From: Carnegiea gigantea
Lineage: Eukaryota; Streptophyta; Magnoliopsida; Caryophyllales; Cactaceae
DNA length: 64,000 nucleotides
Reading direction: 5' to 3'
Assembly: GCA_029747015.1 (NCBI GenBank)
Contig: JAKOGI010000023.1
Coordinates: forward strand, 1,541,001 to 1,605,000
Shown here piece after piece: positions 1 to 10,764 of the stretch. The translations under genes were made by a program, and so were the position numbers. The notes under the pieces were generated by a model, which saw only the letters and a program-made list of their open reading frames with translations, had not been told where the DNA came from and did not search any database. The first letter of the stretch is position 1; each line of letters opens with the position of its first letter.

Positions 1-153
1 CTTTGATAAAAAGTAATGTGATTGTTAATCAGAAAAGTGTTATTGGTCCAAAGATTTTGATATTGAGAACAGACAGCTACTTCTATGTATAAGTCACACA
101 ATTATAGGTCACACAATTACACGACAGAAAGAGTCTTCTGAGTAGCCACAAAC

Positions 154-1480
154 CTGAATCAGGAGGAGTCAACAAGCTCCCGAGGTACTTCCTAAAAGAT
201 GGAACATGGTCACACAAGTTCTTGAAGTCCTCAATGACATGCTTTTGTCATTCCTTCCTCCATCCGTTGGAAATGTTGGAGCACTCACGATGGCATCTAA
301 AAGGCGTGGATGTGAGCTTGACCCAGGCTTGTGGTCTTTCGATGGAAATAAATCAGCAAGAATAGCAGCTAAAACAGCTTGCACATCAGACCTGGCAAAC
401 TGTCAGTTCAATCTGAAGGTCACAAAGACCAACACCGCATGACGATGAAACTAACAGCTAAAATTACATAATGATCAACCACCCTGAAGTGCCCATCACC
501 CCCGATTCCATATTAATAGTAACCCACTGATTTCCTTGAGCTTTAGATGAAATTTTTTTATTAAAAAGAACAAAATGATTTGATGAACAAAATATAGGTC
601 AGCCATGTACCAATGGTCTTAAACGGCCAAGATATAGGATTTCTTCTCCCAGGCACAAACAAGCAACAAATAATACAATGCTCAATCACCTTCCCATTTC
701 CCACCTTGCAACACTTGCTTCACACCCCTCCCCGCGCCAAAAAAAAACTGATAATTGGTAAAAATTTCTGGAGTTTTCACAGTTCCTGTAACAATACCTG
801 CTAACCTCTCCATTGCCATTGATATCCAATAACTGGAAGATGAATTCCTCTATTTCATCTTTGGTGCCTTTCTCATAAGTGGCCTACAACACGGATATTC
901 ACAGCTTGTTCAATGAAAATTCACATGGCCCATTTTGAAAAATCATTAAAGTATGCCGAAACATATAATGATGCAGCAAATTGAGCCAACTCCAGTGCTA
1001 CTAATACACAATTGTTACCTTAGCAATAACAAGATCTTCAAATGTAAGCTTCTGATCATGGCGATTTCTGGTAATCAAATCGAACATTCTATCCCCAAGA
1101 GGATCAGGAATTCTAAAATAAACCTAATTAATTATTCAAAACAAACATCCAAATAATGAACAAACTGTGGGAAATCAATGAAGAATAGAGAATTCAAATT
1201 GTGAGGAGAACTGACCTTGAAAGCAGAGGGGTTGATGAATTTACCATTGCTCTGAGATGGAGCAGCGAGGGACCCAAATAACGTTCTAAGCTCTTCCAAT
1301 CCATGTTGCGTGAAAGCTCTAAATTCATCCCAAAATAAACATAACAGAGACGAAATTCAATTCTACAAATTGGAGGGAAAAAACCGGTGAATTTTGCAGC
1401 CAAAAAGCAGGGATTTACAGAGAACCTGGTCGCAGAAATGAATCGGGGGGGTCTGTTGAAGATGACTCGGAGTTGCCCAT
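154..1480 (-). CDS. TLDc-domain protein gene, first five exons (continues beyond left edge)
   Basis: Five exons can be joined on the minus strand with GT-AG borders and matching phases: 1480-1426 (start ATG at 1480-1478, protein begins MGNSESSST), 1316-1216, 1123-1019, 883-806 and 399-154. The translated pieces carry the signature of plant TLDc-domain proteins (the 'TLD-domain containing nucleolar protein' type): LEELRTLFGSLAA in exon 2, GDRMFDL and KLTFEDLVIAK in exon 3, YEKGTKDEIEEFI and the EF-hand-like LLDINGNGE in exon 4, KYLGSLLTPP in exon 5. The TLDc domain itself would lie further 3', outside the window; bases 1-153 are intron. Family members are linked to oxidative-stress response or V-ATPase interaction in other eukaryotes; the plant role is poorly defined. 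Odd: exon 5 changes frame near 236 (TCATTGAGG where TCATTnGAGG is expected), so this copy may be broken or the base miscalled. Confidence 0.8.
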
Positions 1481-1626
1481 CTCTCGCTTCCTGAGGAGAG
1501 AGAATCTGACAGAGCGAGAAAGAGAGCTGCGCAGCAATATGTATTAATTTACTCCGACGAGTATCCAAGCCCGCGCTGGGTTGTTAAATGTTGCATTTCA
1601 TTTGTTATTTTGCTAAGTTTGTATTT
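1481..1626 (-). promoter_or_regulatory. 5' leader and proximal promoter of the TLDc gene
   Basis: The bases directly upstream of the minus-strand ATG are GA/CT-rich (GAGAGAG runs read from the minus strand), as in many plant 5' leaders. No clear TATA box was found. The 1627-1994 MITE sits immediately beyond, so any proximal promoter is compact or includes the element. Confidence 0.3.
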
Positions 1627-1994
1627 GGAGCATGTTCTTTTCATTGGTCTTTTTTAATTTACTAATTTTAATTTACTTTAACTCATTTTAATATATCTCG
1701 ATCAATTTTAATTTTCTTCAATAAAAAATACCAACTTCAACCCATTTTAACTAACTGTAATCTACTTCAATTCACTTCAACTAACTTCAATCCACTTCCT
1801 CTAAAATTTTATCCTCACTATTTTAACCAATATAAAAAATACACTATCTTCTACCAACTTCAACAAACTTCAATCAACTTCAACCTATTTCAATCTGCTT
1901 CAACAAAAAATACTAACTTCAACCAATTTCAACCTATCTCAACCAACTTCACTCCTTTACCAATTCCAATTTACCAACGAAAAGAACAGACCCT
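1627..1994. mobile_element. MITE-like element with inverted ends, upstream of the TLDc gene
   Basis: The ends GGAGCATGTTCTTTTCATTGG and, read in reverse complement, GGGTCTGTTCTTTTCGTTGG form an imperfect terminal inverted repeat of about 20 bp. The 368-bp interior is low-complexity, dominated by (C)AACTTCAA-type repeats that are also partly inverted (an AAAAAATAC block near the left end and its complement towards the right). No coding capacity. Flanks TTT and TTA could be a decayed three-base PIF/Harbinger duplication, but this is weak. Confidence 0.5.
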
Positions 1995-3165
1995 TAGTTT
2001 CCTGAAAAGAATATGTATTCAATTTATTTGGCTAGCATTATATCAGCCAAACATTATATCATGAATTATATAATTTAAGACGAGATTATTAGATGGTCAA
2101 TTAGTGTATTCGTCCTTGCTATTTATTTAAACAAGAACCACAATTAGGAGAACGTAGCTCGATTTTATGATTGATAATGATCACAACTTAGAAGCAAGAT
2201 GCCCTTTATTATCGACCTTCAATATTAGGTACGTTGTAGCACCTTCAAATGTGATACTTTTCATGGTCAACTTGAGATCCTTGTTCACCCCAAACCAACA
2301 TACATGATCCTTCTCAAGTTTAAATTGAGTTCAACTTCCTTGAGAAGGAGAAATAAAACTGAGTTACATGATTTAAAAGAAATAATAACTTTTTAAGAAT
2401 TACAAATATTATACGACCCTCACACACATTGTGATCTTTTACTAATTAATTAAGGGCAATACAGTAGATTTAACAAAGCATGTCATGCTTGGCCCGCATT
2501 TGTCTTTGCATAAAAGTAACCAATTTTGTAACGAGTAAAATAAAGATACAGAGCTTCCAAATAAATGAATGAAAATAAGACAATTTACATTCCCTTATTT
2601 TTCTTCTTTTTAACGGTTTCTTTTCCTGAGAGTAGTGAGTTTTCCATCCCATTTCTCTAAACTTTCTCTCTCTCTAACTCTCTCCCATCAGTATAATTGT
2701 TGGATTTCGTTCAACATCTTTAGATCTTAATGCGGTATGATTGGTTTTATTACTTCTAGGATTTTCTGATAAAGTTCGTGGGATACAATTGATTGTCAAA
2801 AATTGTTGCAAGAGTTGGACTAATTTGAGCTTATAGCATTGTATTTGACTAATGTGAGTCATAATAGTACTAATTTCTTTTTAATTGTATTATTTTCTGG
2901 TTGGATGGATTTCTTCAATGAGCCTTTATATATAAATAATACTTAGTGCAATCCTTTACATTTTGATTTGTTTCTAGTTCTATATTGAAATATTGAGGGG
3001 AAGTGTTGCATTAAATTGAAGGTTGACTCTATTTTGAGGGTTAGTATTAGTAATATTTACCTTAAATGTCAATTTCCTATTTCTTGAATGCCATGGTGTT
3101 CCAATCTATGCAAAAGGAAATTTTTAGAAATATGAATTTTGTGATATACATATATACATGTATCC
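1995..3165. other. AT-rich spacer without recognised genes
   Basis: No domain-like translation or splice-coherent exon was recognised. A short CT-rich run lies near 2657-2690. It may include the degraded 3' end of the Helitron whose helicase lies immediately to the right, but no hairpin plus CTRR terminus was identified. Confidence 0.5.
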
Positions 3166-3357
3166 ATGTGTGTGTGCGCGCGCACACGGGGCGAGGGCGG
3201 GGGCGGGGGGCGGGTGAGGGCATATGCGGGTGCGTGTGCGTGTGCGTGTGCGTGTGCGAGTGCTGGTGTCTGTGTCTATGGGTGCATGCGTGCGGATAAG
3301 GGTGCGTGCGGCGTGCGGGCGTGTGCGTGTGTGTGTGTGTTAGACACAACACACACA
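3166..3357. repeat. GT/GC purine-pyrimidine microsatellite
   Basis: A stretch of alternating TG, CG and GTGCGTG units with a G-rich interruption (GGGCGGGGGCGGGG) and an AC-rich tail. Reading frames of 77-101 residues on both strands here are low-complexity artefacts. Alternating purine-pyrimidine tracts of this kind can form left-handed DNA. Confidence 0.85.
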
Positions 3358-3461
3358 AAAGAGTTAATAGTTGAAAATGCAATTTTTTTATCTTTGATAT
3401 GTTATGTAAGTCTTCTTTATATTCTATGTTTCGTATGTGCCCTTTTTAATTGACATCATCT

Positions 3462-5321
3462 TCCTTAGGAATTTTAGTCCATCTAATCAGGTTACTCTCG
3501 ACATTTCTACATATAGTTGCCCATGGTTGAACACTAATTTAGGTGGTTATACTCTGACATTTTTGAGCGATTGTCCTTTACTCTTGTAAATGATCATAGC
3601 GTAACATAGTCTCAAAGGATATTGCATTCTTTTCATGACAAATGGAAATTTGGTATCACTTGAGTTGAGTGCTATTTTAGAAATGATGGCCTTTGTGCCT
3701 ATTTTATTTCCTAAGATGGTCTTCCCCTCAACAATATATTTTTCTAAATGGTTATCAACAATCTTGTTCTATTGCAGAGTTCTAGGCCTGAATTTATATT
3801 TCTCAGTAGCATTCCTGGGAGACCAAGTTTGAGCTTTAGGACATGGTTTGGGAGGCCTAAGAAGTTCAATGTGTTAAGATAATCAGTGAGGATCATGCAT
3901 TAACTCTCTTGAGCTCAGGCATATTTCTTCATAACTTTTGTACACTTTTTTCGGGTTCTGAATGTAGTTTGAAACGTATTCATTTGTTTGATCGGTTGTT
4001 TCATTTAATAGAGTCAATATGACTCTCTATTTTAAGTATGCCTCATCTTGTCAATGTTGATAAAAGTTTGGGTAAGCACTGTTGATAATGGTGCTGATAG
4101 GGTCATCTTTGTCTTCAAGGATATACTTTTTCAGGATTTTGATCCACGTGACTTCTCCTTTTCCATCTCTTGCCTTTCATTCAACCAAACCATCTCCAAT
4201 ATCTAAGACCCATTTGTTGAATTGTTTGCTTATTTCATCTTTTTCCCATGTGGTTTCATCATGTACCCTCATATTAGCTATCAGTATATACACTTAACAG
4301 TGGTCCCATATGTGTGATTTATTTATTACAACTTGCATTAAATCTTGTCTTTTTCCTTTAGTGGCAACCGGAATGACTTATCTGAAGTCACAACCTAGAA
4401 GCAATGTCTTCCCTCCAAATAATTTAGATCTTGTTTCATTATTTTTTAAACTCAGGATGTCACTTAAGCTTCTATCCACAGCTTCGAATGCATATTTGTG
4501 ATCCATGGCTATTTCATCCCATATAATGAGTCAAGTTTGACATAACAAATCTACCAATTGGCTTTTGGATAGGATTCCATTTGTGCTTGTATCAGTCAAG
4601 TCTATTAGTATGTCAAATCTGTTGTGTGATATTTGACCTCTCAGTAAGAGTAAAGAATACCTTATTAGAAGAGCAAACATTGATATAAGATTTGTATATA
4701 TGTATCATTTATTAGTCAATTAAATTCAAAGTAGGATGATTGAAATATTTTAAAATCAAGGTTGGTATAGTGGAGTTGATAATTGAATGGATTATTGGAA
4801 TATTTACCTGAGGAAGCAACAGTGAGTGCAATCTTTCCTTTTCTTCTCAACTTTGCTGCTATCTTTTTTTGTAGTATTAATATGTCTTTCCAGTGCCTCC
4901 ATGCCCATATACCCCAAAAATAAAAAAAACCACCACCTTCGTTGTTTATGATTTGCTGTATCACAGACTCATATACTTCAAGTTGTTGCTGATTTAAAGA
5001 GCTTTTCCCTTCATCATGATGCCTGCTTAGCTCATGAACGTCATAAATTAGTTGCTCATGAATGAGTGTGCTTTATTTCTTTAAAGTCTACCTGGGGTAG
5101 GCCTTCAAAATTGCTCAAGCTCTTATCATTATTATTTAGTAGCTTTTCAACCTCAACCAAGCAAAAAGCTAAAATTTATTCTAGTGAGAGGATGAGATTT
5201 GGAGGTTTGAATAGTTTCCTCTTCTTATATAAGATATCCTTTGATAAGAGATGCTCATTGGTTTGCCAAAATTTGACTGGGTCACTGACTTCACAAAAGA
5301 GTATAACTATTACGAATAATT
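3462..5321 (-). pseudogene. Helitron (RepHel) helicase domain, C-terminal half, degenerate
   Basis: Reading the minus strand from 5321 leftward gives, across several frames, the ordered landmarks of plant Helitron PIF1-like helicases: ELFVIVILFCEVSDP, a Walker A motif YGHGGTGKT (4909-4883), Walker B LIIWDE (near 4540), KYAFEAVDRSLSDIL, the GGKT..G.DFR block near 4400, KSKGQSLKNV (near 3560) and YVEMSRVT (near 3500). Frames change repeatedly and stops interrupt, so no protein is made. The enzyme would unwind DNA during rolling-circle transposition. The right border abuts the LTR at 5322, indicating that the LTR element inserted into the Helitron. The Helitron N-terminal part is at 20420-20972. 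Confidence 0.8.
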
Positions 5322-7134
5322 CTCTTAAAGAATTTAAGTTTTAAAATTTATAATCCCAAGTATAAGGGTCCGTATGGGAGGAGAGTCAGTTAAAGGAATA
5401 AGAGTAAATAAAAGTAAGGAGGAGTAGGAGCAAGACTAAGGGAGAGTAAATAAGAATAAGTTGTTCACCCTTGTTTGGGAGTTTAAGGAGAGTAAGGACT
5501 AACCCTTGTTTGGAAGAATATGAGAGTAAATAAGAGTAAGTGAAAGAATTGACAAATATGCCATCACTAAATAGATTAAAATATATTATATTCAGATTTA
5601 TGGAGGTAAATATGTAAACTACTTCTTCCTACCCCTCCTTAGTCCTCCCTACACTCCATTTTGGAGTGCAAGAAAATGGAGGGCTGAGGGGAGTAAGAGT
5701 TGATCTCGCTAACTCCTCCTTACCCCTACTTTTCTCACTCCCAAACATGGGTAAAGGAGAGTACTCACTCTCTCTTATTCCGCTTTACTCCTCCCTACTC
5801 CCCATCCAAACAGACCTTAAAGTTCTACCATTGAGTACTCAAGGTGTTGTCCATTGGGAGTTGGCCTTTAAGTAGCGGAATTAGCTTAAGTGTTCAGCCT
5901 AGGCCAAGTGAAAGGGAAAGAAAGACAAGGTAAACTAAGCTAATAAACACAAGAAAAGAAGCTTGGAGTCATGATTTGACCAATTGACGGACCAGCTAAT
6001 CAATACGAGTTCTAACCTACCCAACCTATTCAAAAAACCAGATATGGTTGGTTGCACCATCGAAAACCACTCAAGCCCTCTCTCAAGGGTCATGAGTTAA
6101 CCTAATTAGTCTAACCTCCTATTTTCATAGGATTAATCTAATTAGGCAACCAAGTTAGCAACCCTCGGATCTAGCTAGGATCGGGACTATTTTCATGTCC
6201 AGATTTTTCTATCCCCTCTCCCACACTAGTTAATTGACCTCACCTTTCGACATAAGTCAATCGCCTAAAAATATAGATGAAAGCTCTCTCAAGCATTTCA
6301 TCGAACACTTGGTGGGTATGAGAGAAAACTCTAAATTCTAGGCATAAATTGGGTGTGGTTAGGCCTAATCCTATGCTAATTAGCCATCAAGAGGCTAATC
6401 ACAATTCAAGCCAACCAAAATTAACAACTAATTATCAACAAAATACAAAAACCCCAAAAAATTCTAAACTAGCAAATAACTCAACAAGCATGAATGAGGA
6501 AAATTAATCTAATCTAATATGGATTAATACAACTAATGAGCACAAAATCATAATAAAAACTAAACACTTAAGCTAAATATAATCTAAACTAACAATATCA
6601 AACAAGAGGAAACAAGAACAAACATGAAATAAAAAGAGAGAAAGGAAAGAGTGAACTCATGGATTGCTTGGTTGAATTTGAATCTACAATGCTTGAATCC
6701 TAAAAACAACCCAATTAGTCCTATTCTACCTACTTTATTTCCTCCTAATAAGTTTTTGAAGCTAAACCCTAAGCTAAAGCCTTAAAATCGCCAAAGGGGC
6801 CCTGAAAAAGTCCCGAATAAGGGTCTTAAATACGAATCGCAGCGAGCTAAGAAAGAGGTGTGGCAGGCCACGAGGCGACGGCCATCGCTAGCCCTAGCCC
6901 GTGACTGCAGGGATGGCGGACAGCTGTCGTGCCTCCCCCCAAATACCCGTTGCCTTGCTGCTTTTTTTCTTCTTTTGTTCCTCTTTTGCTCTTTTTCACG
7001 GCACTTGCTCGGTTGAACTTATTGCCTACAAAAGTAAATAAAACAAGTAAAAATACTAAAGATTATATTATTATATAAACTAAAATTAGGTGAAAGGGAT
7101 ATGCAAAATGCGACAATTTAGCACCGAATAAATA
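5322..7134 (-). repeat. 3' LTR of the minus-strand non-autonomous element
   Basis: Collinear with 10080-10757 over its left part (shared landmarks AAAATTTATAA, TTGAGTACTC, GGCCAxGTGAAAGGGAAAG, ATATGGTTGGTTG), and extending further right to the purine tract at 7136-7151. Without the 452-bp MITE the LTR is about 1.36 kb. The part at 6840-6950 is GC-rich with GGC/GCC-rich inverted motifs, perhaps the promoter or R region. The left border at about 5322 is judged from where Helitron coding resumes. Confidence 0.65.
5366..5817. mobile_element. PIF/Harbinger (Tourist)-type MITE, 452 bp, TAA target duplication
   Basis: Ends GGGTCCGTATGGGAG and, reverse-complemented, AGGTCTGTTTGGATG form an imperfect TIR flanked by TAA at 5363-5365 and 5818-5820. 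The sister LTR at 10080-10757 lacks it: there AGTATAA runs straight into GGTTCTATCG, against AGTATAA-MITE-TAAAGTTCTACC here. That is an empty-site proof of insertion after the two LTRs were formed. The interior is rich in GAGTAA-type repeats and non-coding. Confidence 0.88.
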
Positions 7135-7135
7135 T

Positions 7136-7151
7136 CCCCACACCTATCTTT
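7136..7151 (-). other. Polypurine tract of the minus-strand element
   Basis: The minus strand reads AAGATAGGTGTGGGGA, preceded by GACGAGC and followed by the LTR. This is the usual Athila-clade arrangement (a GACGAGCAAA-like string followed by a purine tract ending in GTGGGG). Confidence 0.6.
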
Positions 7152-9183
7152 GGCTCGTCTTCGAGCAAAACAAGAGAAAATCTAATCTAGGAAACTAACT
7201 CACTCTCATAGGAATCACGATTGTATTTAGCGTATGCAACAAGCCCTTTAAACCCCTTGATTCCCCCAAGTGAACGAGTGAGGTATCGTGACGGTTTGCA
7301 GAAGATATAGCCACAAAATCTTTGAAGTATTTTTGGATTTTTTTCAAAAGCAGAGCATGTATACAAGGCAAAAAGGAAAATATGTACACATCTAAATCAA
7401 TTTTATCACCCTAACAACCTTGCTACTAAGCCATGCACAAGCAAAACATACATTCAAGACACACATAAGCTATAAATGCATCACGACTCTCATTTTTCAC
7501 CCCACGCAACACAATGATAAGATTTGCACACCTTGGTGATCCGTACAAAGTGTATTGGCTCTAAATGCTAGGCTAAAATCGGGCCAAAGGTCATCTCTAC
7601 TTGGCTTATGACTCCCTGCATTTTTGGTCTTTGTTTCTTTCTTTCCTTCTTTTTTTTCCACTTTTCTCCTTATGCTACCTAGCCTGGGTGGGTAGTTCTT
7701 GGCTTATTAGGCCTTGAACTCCCGAAGGAGTGACTTAGCACGTATTCAGACTTCTTCCCTATTTAGGGGTTTTATTTGGATGTGCAAATCACTTATTCAA
7801 GCCCAAATAGAGGTACTACAGTTACACTTGCCTTCACACTTCTTATTTTTCTCTTATTTGTTTTCTTTTTCTCATAATGAAGCTAAAACTAGAAGTCAAT
7901 TAACCAAGTGAAATGTCCCCGAATTTAAATTTCAACAACTAACACCGAAAGTCCATGGTAAAGTGTACAAGGTAGGTTAAAAACCGCACATGTGAAATGG
8001 TGTTATTATGAGAGACCAGAGATCACATTGTAGACAAGTGTTCCATCATCCATATGTGACCTATATGCAAGTTAGCAATCAATCTATCAAAGATCAAAAA
8101 CCAATTACAAGGGCACACAAATTCCTTAAATCCAAAAAAAAAACCTATACAAAAATTAAAAATTTTCACAAAAAATATGCGCAAAAGGGGATATGACTTC
8201 CCACCCCCACACCTAAATCTCACATTGTCTTCACAGGGAGCCGAGGAGTCACTACCACCACAAAACACACAAAAACAAAGAAAACAAAATCACACACACC
8301 AGACACACAAAACAAAACACAGAAAAAAGGCCTAATGAAAACATATGTACAAAAGCGAACATACTCACCCAAAAACACAACCTCACCCAATCGACAACAA
8401 GACCACACATATATACATAACCAACGCCGATAACAATGAATATGTATAAAGCTAACAACGCTACCAATGATGAAACACAACTATGCATAAAAAGGTGATC
8501 AATAGCCATCAGTTGGCTCAACAACATCCCAAATCGCCCCTCAAAGTTGATCACCAACAAAAACACAATCCTAATATGCACAACTAAACAAAAAGAAAAA
8601 GAAAGAAAATAAAAAGAAGGGAGAAGAGTGAGAACGATTATACCAGGTTGGGTACTGATTGTACCCGAACTACACCTCTCTAAGATGGTGCTACTAGGGA
8701 GGCATGAAGAGCATTAGCCACTCCGCTTCATCGCTAAGGACTTGTGACTTCAACTCGAACGCCATCAAAGCTCGTAAGATCTTGTCAAATGCCAGTGCAT
8801 GCATCTCAGAATGGTGTAAGTAAGAGAACACTAGCAGAGATGTAGCAAATAAAGTTAATGCCCTCTTAAACTGATCAATTGCCACAAAAAAAAATTGAAA
8901 GCATGATCAAAGAAAGTATTCCACATGACTTTCCTAGGCAAGTCCTCTAGGTATGCATAATATGGATCAAATGAGTGGTGAGACCTGCTAATATCACCTA
9001 GGGACCCATGAAATGCATGGAAGGGCAAGCGGATGGTGGGAAGGAAGGGGGATGAATGGGGGCTAAGTCAAGTAACTCGTTGCAAATGGGGTCAATATGC
9101 TCAATGCTAGGAGCCACACCAACCTTTACATCATCACTATAATGCTCCTCAAAAGAAGGTTCTAACAATGCAATATTGCCCGA
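7152..9183 (-). other. Internal region of the non-autonomous element, no recognised coding
   Basis: About 2 kb between the end of the ORF and the purine tract. The minus strand is T/G-rich and carries only ORFs without recognisable domains (the longest near 8220-8581 are hydrophobic, low-complexity). No trace of RT, RNase H or integrase motifs was found, so pol appears to be absent and not merely decayed. Confidence 0.6.
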
Positions 9184-9828
9184 CTAATCAAGCGAATCAT
9201 CTTCAACACAACTAGCATTACCCTTAAGAGACTCACCCACCTCTAACCCTGTGCACTGAGCTAATGGGAGGGGAGAACAAAGTAAGCTAAAGACACCCTC
9301 AGTAGTGTCTTTAGGTGTGCTGGCCAAGGATGGAATGACAAAGGAAGGGTCAATAACTTCCTCTAGGCCAATTAAAGGTGCATGAGCTATAAAATCGGGC
9401 TCTTGGGGAAGAGAAGACTCATAATTATTATAGAGACTAACCTCAAGTCTAGGAGAAAAAGGACTAGGGTCGGTCTCATGCAATATGCCACACTCCCTCA
9501 TTTCACTAACAAAACACTCATGTTGCTTATTCATTGTCTCTATTACGACATTAAGTTTTGCATAGCATGCATCGAAAATATCATAATAGGGATAAGAATT
9601 CGGATCATGGTATTGACAATAAGAGCACACAAGAGGAGAATAAGCGTGCAAGTCATAGGCAATGGGGGAAGGGTACACAAAAGACTCACTAGCATTCTCA
9701 TAGTGCCATTGATACCAAGCCAAAGACTCAAACAAGTCCCACATGTCATCAACATCTAAAGAACACAAACTACCATAACACATGGACTCAAGGGTGGCCC
9801 GGGTCTCATGTGTTATTCCCTCAAGCAC
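9184..9828 (-). CDS. Gag-like ORF of the non-autonomous Athila/Tat-clade element
   Basis: An uninterrupted frame of 214 codons beginning MLEGITHETRA. It contains a compact LFESLAWYQW segment, a cysteine pair CSYCQ that looks like half a zinc knuckle (followed by YPYYD), an alpha-helical stretch ETMNKQHECFVSEMREC, and an acidic C-terminal part (SSLPQEPDF..., LEEVIDP). Similar proteins are, as far as I recall, widespread in dicot genomes as retrotransposon-associated proteins of unknown structure; a Gag-like role is an inference from position just downstream of the primer-binding site. That the frame stays open while the LTRs have diverged is notable. No protease or pol follows. Confidence 0.55.
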   Translation of the reverse strand: MLEGITHETRATLESMCYGSLCSLDVDDMWDLFESLAWYQWHYENASESFVYPSPIAYDLHAYSPLVCSYCQYHDPNSYPYYDIFDACYAKLNVVIETMNKQHECFVSEMRECGILHETDPSPFSPRLEVSLYNNYESSLPQEPDFIAHAPLIGLEEVIDPSFVIPSLASTPKDTTEGVFSLLCSPLPLAQCTGLEVGESLKGNASCVEDDSLD

Positions 9829-10049
9829 AACATTGTATATTTTTCATTTTTCATACGTGAAATGCACCTACTGAGCATGATAATCATTCAATCTAGACAA
9901 GTATTGCCAAAAAGGTTCATGCCCAAATTGAGGTAAATAGAAAATAACTACTTTGATTTTTTTTTTCAAATTTTTAATTTTTAATTTTTTTTTTGAATGT
10001 TCTAAAGGCCTGGCCTCGAATACTCAAGTAAACCCTGATATTAAAAAAT
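9829..10049 (-). other. Untranslated leader between PBS and gag-like ORF
   Basis: Short T/A-rich leader with homopolymer A/T runs at 9959-9995. No coding seen. Confidence 0.4.
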
Positions 10050-10073
10050 GCCAATTCCCTACCAATGGTGTCA
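10050..10073 (-). other. Primer-binding site, decayed tRNA-Asp type
   Basis: Minus strand reads TGACACCATTGGTAGGGAAT. The tRNA-Asp complement usual in Athila-type elements is TGGCGCCGTTGCCGGGGA; five of the six differences in the aligned part are G-to-A or C-to-T changes. It lies a few bases inside the LTR end (TTATCA), as expected. Confidence 0.6.
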
Positions 10074-10079
10074 AAAACT

Positions 10080-10757
10080 TGATAAGAAGAATCTAAGTTT
10101 TAAAATTTATAACCCCAAGTATAAGGTTCTATCGTTGAGTACTCGGGGTGTCGTCCAATGAGAATTCGGCTTCAAGTACCGGATTAGCTTAAGTGTTCAA
10201 TTTAGGCCATGTGAAAGGGAAAGAAAGATAAGCTAAACTAAGTTAATAAATACAAGAAAAGAGGCTTGGAGTTATAACTTGACCAATTAACGGATCAATT
10301 AATCGAGATGAGTCCTAACATACCCAACCTATTTAGAAAACTAGATATGGTTGGTTGCTCCATCAAAAACCACCCAAGGCCTCTCTTAAGGGTCATGCGC
10401 TAGCCTAACTAGTCTAACCACCTATTTTCATGGGGTTAGCCTAATTAGGCCACCAAATTAGCAACCCTTAGACCTAGCTAGGATCAGGACTATTTTTATG
10501 TCTAGATCCCGGCTATCCCCTCTCTCACACTAGCTAATTGACCTCACCTCCCGGCATAAGTCAGTCGTCCAAAAATATAGATGAAAGCTCTCTCAGGCAT
10601 TTCATTGAACACTTAGCGGACATTAGAGAAAACTCTAAGTTCTAGGCATAAATTGGATTTGGTTAGGCCTAATCCTAGACTAATTAGCCATCAAGAGGCT
10701 AATCATAATTCAAGCCAATCAAAATTAACAACTAATCATCAATAAACCCACCAAAAT
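10080..10757 (-). repeat. 5' LTR fragment of the minus-strand element (start missing)
   Basis: Collinear with 5322-6430 and without the MITE. Homology stops at about 10757, and Athila RNase H/integrase-type coding begins within some 20 bp, so the first part of the LTR has been lost at a deletion or insertion junction. Confidence 0.7.
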
Positions 10758-10764
10758 AAACCTA

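Larger units (their letters stand above)
5322..10757 (-). mobile_element. Non-autonomous Ty3/gypsy (Athila/Tat-clade) LTR element, minus strand
   Basis: Homologous direct repeats at 5322-7134 and 10080-10757 flank an internal region with a primer-binding site beside the right LTR and a purine tract beside the left one, so the element reads leftward. The internal region of about 2.9 kb contains one substantial ORF (9184-9828) and no reverse transcriptase, RNase H or integrase, so mobility would have depended on proteins from relatives. The right LTR lacks roughly its first 700 bp, where Athila sequence begins. The two LTRs have diverged visibly, so the insertion is old. Left flank is Helitron helicase sequence. 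Confidence 0.7.

Noticed and set aside
3066..3453. Overlapping 77-101 codon frames on both strands at the GT/GC tract
   Set aside because: They arise from a microsatellite and have Cys-Val or His-Thr repeat composition.
8220..8581. Hydrophobic minus-strand frames of 86-109 codons
   Set aside because: Low-complexity Phe/Val/Cys composition with no start context or domain; inside the internal region of a retroelement.
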